Source of the DNA: Acanthamoeba castellanii str. Neff | Lineage: Eukaryota; Discosea; Longamoebia; Acanthamoebidae | DNA length: 64,000 bases | NCBI RefSeq assembly: GCF_000313135.1 | Contig: NW_004457313.1 | Span: 1,185,151 to 1,249,150 of the forward strand | Direction of reading: 5' to 3' | In this document: one piece after another, positions 1 through 7,836 of the stretch | Position numbering within the stretch: position 1 is the stretch's first letter | Layout of the letters: the number at the start of each line of letters is the position of its first letter | Translations under genes and position numbers: made by a program | The notes under the pieces: model-generated | The model's input: only the letters and a program-made list of their open reading frames with translations | Database searches by the model: none | Told to the model about the DNA's origin: nothing

Positions 1-158
1 ACAGTTGAAGCTGGCATGGCCTAGGAAAAAAAAAAAGATGAGAGAATACCGAGTGCAAGCTTCATGAGTCGTCGGACGGTCGTTCGATTGGGGTCGACGT
101 GGACGGTCACTGTGGTGCCCGTGACCAGCTGGATCCTTACAGGCACCTGTTTGGATGT

Positions 159-274
159 ACACGACACACGACACACGACACACGACACACGACACACGAC
201 ACACGACACACGACACACGACACACGACACACGACACACGACACACGACACACGACACACGACACACGACACAC
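159..274. repeat. 7-bp minisatellite (ACACGAC)n
   Basis: About 16 nearly perfect head-to-tail copies of ACACGAC. Because 7 is not a multiple of 3, every frame on both strands stays open and gives spurious low-complexity peptides. No gene is supported here. Confidence 0.95.
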
Positions 275-342
275 ATGCGATGCACACGCAAACGGTTTGT
301 CAGAGGTGCGATGAAAGAGGGTAGGGGGGGGGCGGTGGTTCA

Positions 343-486
343 CCCGCAGCGAGTCGTCACCGCCCTCTTCCTCGTCGCTCAGGTCGCTCAGGTCGTCATC
401 GTCATCGTCGTCACCGTCGTCATCGCTCTCGTCGTCTGAGCAGCTCTCGTCTTCGTGATCCTCTTCCTCGTCATTTACGGTTTTTT
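343..486 (-). other. Acidic exon-like segment, copy 1
   Basis: The minus strand reads as an open Asp/Glu-rich stretch running from TVNDEEED to EEEGGDDSLRV. It follows a plausible acceptor (tatccag). A related segment with the same flanking words lies at 3037-3151. Copy 1 is open throughout, but no start, stop or domain can be tied to it, and downstream it runs into the minisatellite. It could be an exon of an unrecognised acidic protein or a fragment left by duplication. Confidence 0.35.
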
Positions 487-1046
487 CTGGATATCCACAA
501 ATATTATTAATTTCCTTTTTTAAGTAAATAACACAAAAAATGGCCATTATTAAAATTAGAAATTTTAGCTCTCAAAAACGGAAAAGTGATTATTATAAGA
601 TTGATTTATCATTTTGAAAACTGTTCGTATACGGGCGCGTACGAGGGGCAGGTGGAGCTATGACAAGTTCTATGGAGTCCGAGGAGTCGAGACTGCTGGT
701 TGACAGATTACGCTCCATGTGGCCTCGCCTGGCAGGGTGTCGCTGGGGTTGCGCTCCACCGCAAAGGCGAACATTCGCAGCTGCGAAACTTGTTGTCGAC
801 TACGCGACGAAATAAAAATTTAAGCGAAAGGAATTATCACAGTTGATTCTTTGCATATCTCTCATTATGATGGTATTTTAATCTGCCAATTTCTCAAGAT
901 ACTTCCAATTTTGTATTGCTATTATTAAATTAAAACCCTTTTTGTGTTGTCAAAACCATTTTTATGAGGTTAAACTGACAAACAAAATCACTTTTCAAAA
1001 TGACTGGACCTCTCATTTCAAATGACTGCAAGTTCAAGGTTCTTGT
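487..1046. other. AT-richer gene-free stretch
   Basis: No convincing coding sequence, RNA gene or strong repeat is visible. Base composition is clearly more AT-rich than the genic parts of the window. Confidence 0.6.
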
Positions 1047-1049
1047 CTG

Positions 1050-1446
1050 TGCAATTCATGTGTAATATTGTCTGCAAAATGGTCATAATCATCTGTCATC
1101 TGCCTAATGGGCATAAGAATCATCTGTTGTCTGCAAAATGGCCATAAAAATCATATGTCATCTGCATAAAATCATCAGTGAAATGGCCATAAAAATCATC
1201 TGTCATCTGCATAAAAATCATCTGTTGTCTGCAAAATGGCCATAAAAATCATCTGTCATCTGCATAAAATCATCTGTGAAATGGCCACAACATCATCTGT
1301 CATCTGCATAAATGTCATCTGTTGTCTTTAAAATCATCTGCAAAATGGCCATTAAAATCATCTGCCATCTGCATAAAAATCATCTGAAAAAATGGCCATA
1401 AAATCATCTGTCATCTGCCTAATGGGCATAATAATGGCAGATGATT
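1050..1446. repeat. Degenerate tandem array built on ATCATCTG
   Basis: Roughly 50-bp units recur, each built from ATCATCTGTCATCTGCATAA, then ATCATCTG(TTGTCTGC), then AAAATGGCCATAAAA. Longer and shorter units alternate, suggesting a higher-order period near 100 bp. The array runs up to the left end of the TTAA-bounded element at 1447. No coding potential is supported. Confidence 0.85.
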
Positions 1447-1935
1447 TTAAGGGGGCAGTGCCATCTAGTTTTGGGCTGTGACCCACTTGTTTAAGAGGGC
1501 CAATTTTGAAAAAAAAATTTCCCACACACAAGTTTTTTGTTTTTAGATGGACAATGGACGCATCTCCCATCATTCAAGTACCATTAAACAACGTAGAAAC
1601 ATGGCATATGCAACCTAAATTAATCTTCAACCTTGCCAGCTTGTTCTTGTGGAAATGTATGCTTTGCATGATTTTGTCCACATCTTTTCCTACCCCCCTT
1701 TCACATTCACAACTCAAAAAAATAAGAGAAATAGAGCCTCCAAGATGACCTTGTTTACCCCCTTTTAGCCCCCATAGATGTTGCATCTTGGCGTACAATA
1801 AAAGGCAGAAGATGCCTTTTTCAGTGGTCCACAAAAGAATTCCAAATATTCTCATGCAAAGTGGCCGAGGTTCAGGCAAATATTTGAAATCGTGATGGGT
1901 ACACAGCCCAAAACTAGACAGCACTGCCCCCTTAA
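1447..1935. mobile_element. TTAA-bounded element with terminal inverted repeats (MITE-like)
   Basis: The left end (1447-1480) begins TTAAGGGGGCAGTGC, followed by two bases and TCTAGTTTTGGGCTGTG. The right end (1902-1935) is its inverse, with only the two central bases different: 32 of 34 positions match. TTAA stands at both outer edges, as expected of a TTAA target-site duplication typical of piggyBac-type transposons. The interior (about 420 bp) holds no transposase, only short open frames without recognisable motifs, so this would be a non-autonomous element. It sits beside a tandem array. Inverted ends and TTAA are seen directly; the family assignment is inference. Confidence 0.65.
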
Positions 1936-2012
1936 TGGCCAACTGTCATTCATTACCCACCTTGACACAAAAGCTGCTGTGGTGGCGGTGGCAGGCAATG
2001 GTTGGGGGTGCC

Positions 2013-2165
2013 TTAGCAGGCGGGCAGGCCAAGGATGGCTGTCGATGTACACGTTGATGGCCTTGGGAAAGGTGCGCTGGTCGACCCAGTAGAAGTTCTT
2101 GTCGCACCCGCTGATGTAGAAGTGTGGGCGTTGACACGCGGTGAAGCGTGGGTCTAGGTCGTACA
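2013..2165 (-). pseudogene. Exon-like fragment, unknown
   Basis: One minus-strand frame has natural-looking protein composition, including YDLDPRFTACQRPHFYISG and later FYWVDQRTFPKAINVYIDSH. No family is recognised, no flanking exons could be joined with confidence, and it ends close to the TTAA element. It may be one exon of an intact gene or a relic. Confidence 0.25.
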
Positions 2166-2495
2166 AACACAAGGGGGCTAGGAATGCAGGGGGGAAGAGG
2201 GGTATATTGTGGGTCCGGATGTCAGTCCCGTCGATAGAAGAGGAGAAGAGAGAGCCATCAGCCCGCTCGCGAGAATATCGCTGGAACCGGAGTCTGCCAG
2301 CTGCCGTGGCGAACCGGCACATTCAGCATTTCGGGGACCGATGGGCCTGGTCGGGGGTTCAACTCTGGTCGTAGCCGGTTTCGGTTCGGGGGTCATCGGC
2401 TTCGTGGGGCAGAGAGGCAGCCGCAGCGCCGGGGCCTCAGCGTTCTCAAAGAACGAGGCGAGTGCGAAAGGGGCGACGGCGCAAGGACGACTACA

Positions 2496-2890
2496 GGTAG
2501 TGGATGGTGTACTCGGGGAAGGCCTGATGATTGCCGAACACTGCACGTCGTGACACACACGACACACGCCAACGTGAGCATCTGCGAGGCGTACGAGAGA
2601 GTTGGGGGGGGGATTCGTACCCACACACATGCCGTTGCCCCCGTGGACCTGCCCGACGGAATCTTGCAGGCCACCGCCTCGCTTCTCGCTATTTTTTTGC
2701 CAAACGAAACGGTGTTTGGGCCAATCAGCACAACGCCTTTGTACACCTCCGGAAGAACATCGGGCAGGTTGAGATGCAGCAGCTGCAGCCCCAACAGCAG
2801 ATCCCGCAGGTGAAGATGAAGGCTACATAATCAGGCACGCGACAATCACAGCACCTACACTTATTGTAGTTGTAGGTCATCGCCACCCCT
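2496..2890 (-). pseudogene. Possible exons of a cysteine-rich protein
   Basis: One minus-strand frame (about 2720-2875) reads MTYNYNKCRCCDCRVPDYV and continues through a hydrophobic, Cys-packed stretch with CGICCWGCSCC. A further short open piece ends FGNHQAFPEYTIHYL and then a TAG at about 2496-2498. Acceptor-like sites (gtgcgcag, gtgcag) precede both. The terminal peptide resembles the end of some PARP catalytic domains (QAxPEYxI), but the rest of that domain is not seen. The exon joins are speculative and the opposite strand is also partly open. Confidence 0.25.
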
Positions 2891-3036
2891 CGGTCTGCGC
2901 ACACATGACATCCAGCCGAAGGGGGGGGGTTAGGACCACTTGCAGCAGCGATTGTGGATGCCCTGTGCTTTAAGGTGGTAGGTGGTGGGTGGGCTGGAAG
3001 CGTACCTGCAGTGATCCCGTAGGGACGGTGAGACTA

Positions 3037-3151
3037 CCCGCAGCGAGTCGTCACCCGCTCAGATCGCTCAGCTCGTCATCGTAGTCGTCGTAGGCAGCAT
3101 CATCGCCATCGCTCTTGAGACTCCTCTTCCTTCCTCATTTACAGTTGTTTA
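3037..3151 (-). pseudogene. Acidic exon-like segment, copy 2 (degenerate)
   Basis: This shares the words cccgcagcgagtcgtcacc, gctcag-tcgctcag, cgtcatcg and cctcatttac with copy 1 at 343-486. Here the acidic frame hits a stop after LSDLSG, because the bases encoding DEEEG in copy 1 are missing and the frame has shifted. That marks this copy as the decayed one. Confidence 0.45.
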
Positions 3152-3340
3152 GGTCTCATATTTATTTTCCCCTTTTGGAGAAGGGCGTCTTTTGGTGAAA
3201 CATTCATTTTTCGTGGCCACCAAGAACAGGGATTCAAAGAAGGTGCTGCTCGGGTTCCAAGTTCTGAGTGCGTAGACCCTCTCTCCTGGTTGCGCCATGT
3301 CCCACTGGCATGAGGGTATTTGGATCGACGTTCTTGTCAT
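3149..3340 (-). CDS. Small hypothetical ORF (63 aa)
   Basis: An ATG-initiated frame with unbiased, protein-like composition, including WNPSSTFFESLFLVATKNEC. It overlaps the degenerate acidic segment by a few bases. No domain, signal peptide or membrane helix is recognised. It may be a first exon or chance. Confidence 0.2.
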   Translation of the reverse strand: MTRTSIQIPSCQWDMAQPGERVYALRTWNPSSTFFESLFLVATKNECFTKRRPSPKGENKYET

Positions 3341-3502
3341 TAAAATTCAAGAATGTACCGCAACAACTCTTGCAATTCTTCCGCCACTTTGGGCTGAAGC
3401 AGCAGGTGAGGATGAGGGTAGAAGAGGAAAGATGAGCGTTTATGTGCAGCCTTAACGAAGAAGGGGAGGAAGATGGATGGATGGAAAGCTAGAGCTCCGG
3501 GG

Positions 3503-4432
3503 CTAGAGTTCGGCGTCAGGCTGGACAAAGAGGACGCCGCTGGGGCACAGCCCGGCCTCGTGAAGGGTGAGGCCCAGGTCAGCCAGTCGTCGCCGCGGGT
3601 AGGACGACACCAGGTGGAAGCGGCTGTGCTGCTGCTGCGTGTCTTCGTCGTCATCTTCATCCATGATCGCCTCCACCTCATCATCGGCGCTTAGCTCGCG
3701 CTGCTGTGTCTCGGCTCCGCTCTCGCCGCCTCCACCTTCGCTTGTCTTGGCCCGCCGCAGCTCCTCTTCGAGCGCCAGCGCTTCGACGTAGGTGCGCACG
3801 TCGGCCAGGCGGTCGGCCGCGCGGAAGCGGCGCTCGGCGCGTCGGCCGTCGGGGAAGCGCAGGACCAGCGAAGAGGTGGTCTGCTCCCCGGCCCGCGAGT
3901 CGTGGTCGACGGGCTCGGGCACAACCCGCGCCTGCAGGGCGCGGAGCCGCTGCTTCTGCACGCGCCGATGAAGCTTGCGCCAGGCCTCGCGTTGCTGATG
4001 GCTCCGCTCGCGCATCTGGTCCTGGGCGAGTGCCCGCGCATACTCGGTGTCCTGGGCCTCGCGCAGGAGCCGCGCCTCGTCCCGCAGCGCCGCCGCCACG
4101 GCTTCGGCCTCTTCGGCGTCGATGAAGCAGCTGACGTCATCGCCGTCGAGGGTGGTGGTGGGGTTGACGTACGTGTCGGCGGGGTGGTCGAGCACGTAGC
4201 CGTTGCGCAGCTGCTGCTCGACGCTCAGCTCGAGCGCCAGGCGGAGGCTGTCAAAATCAAGGCCGTGGTCGTGGGCGCCGTAGTCGTAGTCGTCGTCTGA
4301 GTCACTCATCGCGTGCTTCTCCTGTGACAGCACCTGATAGACCCGCGTCGCGGCTTGTCGCAGCTTCTGGCCCAGCATGAAGCTTCCCCTCCCGCCAGGG
4401 GCCGCAGTGGTCCTCCGTGCTGTGTCGGCCAT
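3503..4432 (-). CDS. UBX-domain protein, single exon, 309 aa
   Basis: This is a likely p97/Cdc48 adaptor. The C-terminal third (about residues 195-309) is a UBX domain: it opens LVLRFPDGRRAERRFRAAD and ends with FHLVSSYPRRRL, then TLHEAGLCPSGVLFVQPD. YPRR occupies the turn that contacts the p97 N-domain in known UBX proteins. The middle (about residues 110-185) is a charged, Gln/Arg-rich coiled coil, as in FAF1/UBXD8-type proteins. An acidic insert (IMDEDDDEDT) interrupts the UBX fold between strands. The ATG at 4432 opens a continuous frame with no intron, unusual among its neighbours. No UBA domain or membrane hairpin is apparent, so it is probably cytosolic or nuclear. Confidence 0.85.
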   Translation of the reverse strand: MADTARRTTAAPGGRGSFMLGQKLRQAATRVYQVLSQEKHAMSDSDDDYDYGAHDHGLDFDSLRLALELSVEQQLRNGYVLDHPADTYVNPTTTLDGDDVSCFIDAEEAEAVAAALRDEARLLREAQDTEYARALAQDQMRERSHQQREAWRKLHRRVQKQRLRALQARVVPEPVDHDSRAGEQTTSSLVLRFPDGRRAERRFRAADRLADVRTYVEALALEEELRRAKTSEGGGGESGAETQQRELSADDEVEAIMDEDDDEDTQQQHSRFHLVSSYPRRRLADLGLTLHEAGLCPSGVLFVQPDAEL

Positions 4433-4895
4433 TGATGTGTTGCGAGAAGAAAGAGGTGTGGGGGGGGGTACAAAAGAAGATGAAGAAGTTTGAAGCGCGA
4501 CTTCAAACGTAACGATGCGCGGTGGGTTGCTGGTCGTTTGTCCTCCTAGCTCGTCTTCGCTACGATCGTTGTTGATACACGCGCTCTTCCAGTCGCACGC
4601 GATCGTGAGAGAGCAAGGGAGAAGCTGCGAGTCCGGCCGTGCGCTGGTTGGTCAGTCAGGTCCGACACTCACCCCGGCACTCCGAGTTCTGCAGATCACA
4701 TCAAGCCAGTGACACATCCTCTCCCGCCGAGCCACCCGCGGCGAGAGAGGTCTGTTATGTAACTCGCAAGGGAGCGATAAGGGAAGGCACCGTTACGATG
4801 CAACACGAAGCCAAGACTTTATCGGTTCCGTGAGGGTGCACCAACGGCGCCTCAAACACTTGCACTCTTGTGTTGCACTGCTTTGAACGCAGCGT
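4433..4895. other. Intergenic: UBX 5' flank and PDCD5 3' flank
   Basis: No supported gene. It contains the presumed promoter of the minus-strand UBX gene and the 3' end of the PDCD5 transcript. No RNA gene could be recognised by eye. Confidence 0.5.
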
Positions 4896-5628
4896 TCACT
4901 CGTCTGAGTCCCACTTCCTCCTTTGATACTGTGGTTACAAAGTTGGTGGTGAGTGAGTCATCCATGGATGTACCAAGAGTTCAAAGGCATGCGCGTACCG
5001 TGATCTTGGTGTGCTGCTGCTTCTCGCTGATCTGATCCAAGAGGCTGATGAGGTTGGCCTCGTTGACCTTGCCTCCGAGCTGACCCGACTGGGCAGCGCC
5101 AATGATCATGTCCTCAACTTGGCGGGCCTTCTCGGGCTTCACCAGGCTGATGCGCGCCACTTGATCAACACCAGCATAACGTTAGCGTTACGCTCCAAAC
5201 CTCCAACGTGTCTGGGTCGATCTGACGCACTTCTTTCTCGGGCCTCAGCAGTAAGGATTTGGGCAAGGATTTGGCGTCTGCGTTCTTCCATCTCCCTGTG
5301 TTTGCATCATCTTTAGATCCCGCGGGTCCGCTACACGTGCAGTTGCAGAATGTGCACCTTTGTCGAGCCTCTTGCTCCTGGGGGTTGGGTCCAGCGCCGC
5401 CTCCACCAGGGGCACCGCCGCGTGCGGCAGCCTGCAGAAGAAATGGAAGCAGCCATTTCAAAATCGGCAATCAAATTTCTTCAATCGCCATCGCAAGTCG
5501 ATACCTGCGCCTGCAGTTCGGCCATTCGCCTCTGTCTGATCATTTGAAGCTCCGCATCGTCGTCCTATTCGGCACATACACATGTCAACAATCAACTTTT
5601 CCGATCGCATGATCGTTCCGCGTACCAT
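4896..5628 (-). CDS. PDCD5: PDCD5 / TFAR19 family protein, 131 aa, six exons
   Basis: Conserved DNA-binding/TRiC-associated protein of the PDCD5 family. Exons joined on the minus strand: 5628-5626, 5564-5505, 5431-5358, 5295-5231, 5159-4999, 4928-4896, totalling 396 nt. The first coding exon is only the ATG. The product begins MDDDAELQMIRQRRMAELQA, has a Gly/Pro-rich linker, then EERRRQILAQILTAEARER and ISLVKPEKARQVEDMIIG, both hallmarks of the family, and ends NRRKV-like with RRKWDSDE. The basic-then-acidic tail matches human PDCD5, though shorter. It shares a 336-bp divergent intergenic region with LSM12. Confidence 0.88.
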
Positions 5629-5964
5629 CTTGCTGTGTGTACTACTTTTTATTTTTTTATTTTTCGTAGGGGGTCCGAAGGGGAAAACTCTTCGGCTCAA
5701 GCGCGAAAGACCGGTTTTCCTGGGCCCCACCACAACGGCCAAGGAACAACAGGAAAAACAATTAATCTTCGCCCATCCCAACGAGTTGGGTGGCGTTGTG
5801 ATCTATCTCTTCTCTCCTCCTCTCTCCCCTCTTATCGACGGCACGCCCCCGTCAGAGATCGGCAAAGGAGATAGAGAAGGACTGGTCGAATTCAGCCAAC
5901 ATTGGCCGAATCGAAGCAACATCGAGCGAGTGGTCAGTTCACATTAGATCGAGCTCTTTGAACT
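5629..5964. promoter_or_regulatory. Divergent intergenic region, PDCD5 / LSM12
   Basis: 336 bp between two divergent ATGs, presumably carrying both promoters. No defined motif is assigned. It includes a T-rich stretch at about 5643-5667. Confidence 0.4.
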
Positions 5965-6853
5965 ATGGAAGGCGGACAGAGCCAGCAGCAATCGAATGAC
6001 TGGAAGATAGGTTCGTCTGTGGCGCTGGAGACTGCGCTTGGGGAGCGCGTGGAAGGCGTGGTGTATGCCTTCGACCGCGTGATGAACTGCGTCATCCTGC
6101 AAGACGCCCCCATGAATCCGACGCAGAAGAAGACCTACCGCATCATCAATGCCAACTTCATCAAGAAGAAGGGGCCAGGACCCGCCCTGCCCGCGTCGAC
6201 CATGGACGTGCGGCCGGTGCGGCCACTCGACATGGGCCGCATCAGGGCCAAGGAGGCCAGTGCTGTCGCCGATGCCCGAAAGGACGCAGCCCGCATCAAC
6301 ACCAACGTCAGCACCGACGCACAGAAGATCTTCAACGCCCTCGCCAAAACGTTCGCTCCCCCCCCCACCACAGCCAATCCGTTACACGAGATCCCAATTC
6401 CTCTGCGGCCGAGCTCTTCTCGCATTTTTTTATTTCTTATTTTTGTTTTGATGTGGATGGTGCCGTCTCCAGGCTGCCGTGCCGATGGGAGAACGAAACG
6501 ATCGTTATTTTCGACGATTTGCGGATCTCGAGTCCCTACCGGGTGGAGGACGTGCGTGGCGGCGCCATGACCTCCAAACACGAGCTCGAGAGAGTCAAGA
6601 GAGTGGTACCCGCACCCTGCACTCGTCCCCCTTTGTGCCCCCTTTTCCCCTGCGCTTGTTGTATGTGTTTGCTGTGGGTCCACTCTTCCTCTATGTACTG
6701 CCACTGTGAGCATGTTGGGACTTCGCTCTCATATATATCTCTCTGCGCGATACGAGGGTGGGTGCTCGATGACTAACACCATCGCTCTTCTTCAACTTGT
6801 TGTGTTTCCTCCAGTTGGACGGGGAGAAGCGGCGACTTGGTCTGTCAAAGTAG
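5965..6853 (+). CDS. LSM12: LSM12-like protein, 185 aa, three exons
   Basis: RNA-associated Lsm12 family protein. Exons 5965-6350, 6473-6605 and 6815-6853 total 558 nt. Residues 10-70 form the Lsm-like fold: WKIGSSVALETALGERVEGV, VVYAFDRVMNCVILQ, then YRIINANFI. Residues 85-185 form the Lsm12 anticodon-binding-like (AD) domain: RIRAKEASAV, AQKIFNALAKT, and across the first splice KTLPCRWENETIVIFDDLRI with SSPYRVEDV. It ends VKRVLDGEKRRLGLSK. Length and domain order match animal and plant LSM12. The first donor is the non-consensus GTTCGC, but the join exactly restores the conserved WENETIVIFDD block. Confidence 0.88.
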
Positions 6854-7203
6854 AGAGTTAGAGGCGAGTGCTGTGCTGGGCGCTTGGCGGGCTTGAGCAC
6901 TTACGAAAGGAGGAGGAGAGGCCGAGACATCGAACAGGAACAGACAACGAGCGAACAGCGAGAGAGAGAGAGAGTGGAGCGCCGCATGTCGCCAACATGC
7001 GCGCAACGACGCCCTCTCTCTCGACCAGTGTGTGGCCTCCCCTGCTCTGCCTTACTCTTCTCTTCCTCCAGAAGGTGGAAATACAAAACAAACAAAAAAA
7101 AATAATTTATTTATTTCTTGGCGCACCCAAATTGAATTTTCATTACCATTTATAATAATATTAATAATAAGTGGACTGCAAAACGTTGGTGAAGACGTAG
7201 AAC
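6854..7203. other. Intergenic, LSM12 to F-box gene
   Basis: 350 bp with a GA-rich run near 6960-6975 and an A/T-rich stretch at 7085-7175 just before the next ATG. No gene is supported. Confidence 0.5.
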
Positions 7204-7749
7204 ATGGACCGTGCGGTGTGGGCGGCTGCCTCGGAGAGCCAACGACAGGAAAGGCTCAAAAAAGAGGAGGAAGACAAGCAGCTCGAGGCGGCACGGGCTG
7301 CGGAGCACGCGGCCCATATCGCCCGCCTCTGCGCCACCCCGCCGCCCGACGGACTGCCCGACCTCCTCCCCGAAGAGGTCCGCCCTCCCCTCTTCTCTTC
7401 ATCTCTTTTATTCTCTTCGTTGGTTATGGTTCGGCAATGGAAGGGCTGAACGAGTATGTCTTCTCTTCGCGGGTGCAGCTGTGGGTGCGCATCCTGCAGC
7501 ACTTGCCGATGCGTTCGTGGAAGAACGTGGCTCGCGTGTGCGTCTTCCTTCGTCGCATCGCACAAGACCAGATGGTGGTACCCGTTCTCCCTCTCACAAA
7601 CGACACACGACACACAGCACAAACACGACACACGCGACACGCGACACTCAACTCAATTTCCACCGCGCACGCGCCAGGATCCGGTGGTGCTGTTCAGGCG
7701 GAAAAGAGAAGAGGCGCGACTACGCCTGCAAGCGACAGCCCTGGGCTGA
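7204..7749 (+). CDS. Small F-box-like protein, 113 aa, three exons
   Basis: Exons 7204-7377, 7479-7574 (or 7577) and 7678-7749. Residues 1-45 are a charged amphipathic helix (ESQRQERLKKEEEDKQLEAA). Splicing exon 1 to exon 2 creates an F-box-like core: LPDLLPEELWVRILQHLPMR then SWKNVARVCVFLRRIAQDQ, matching LPxEL..I...LP......VC..WR. The basic end is VVLFRRKREEARLRLQ. An F-box would recruit a substrate to an SCF ubiquitin ligase, but no substrate-binding repeats follow, so this is either a minimal F-box protein or a mimic. The stop lies 87 bp from the convergent end of receptor A. Confidence 0.65.
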
Positions 7750-7836
7750 CCTACGCTGTAGTAGACCGGTTCTGTGTTTATTATTGTCAGCGATTATTAT
7801 AATTAATTTGTTGTTGTTGTGGGGCAGAGGGCGAGG

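Noticed and set aside
159..274. Regular short repeats resembling a CRISPR array or a repeat protein
   Set aside because: Seven-base units with no spacers, in a eukaryotic context; a plain minisatellite open in every frame.
1050..1446. Spaced repeats resembling a CRISPR array
   Set aside because: Units are degenerate and the intervals are themselves repeated, so there are no unique spacers.
2340..2375. GGGGGTTCAACTC looked like a tRNA T-arm / B box
   Set aside because: No matching acceptor stem, anticodon arm or A box at proper spacing.
2496..2550. PARP catalytic domain from the QAFPEYTIHYL terminal peptide
   Set aside because: Only the last few residues resemble a PARP C-terminus; the preceding catalytic blocks are absent nearby.
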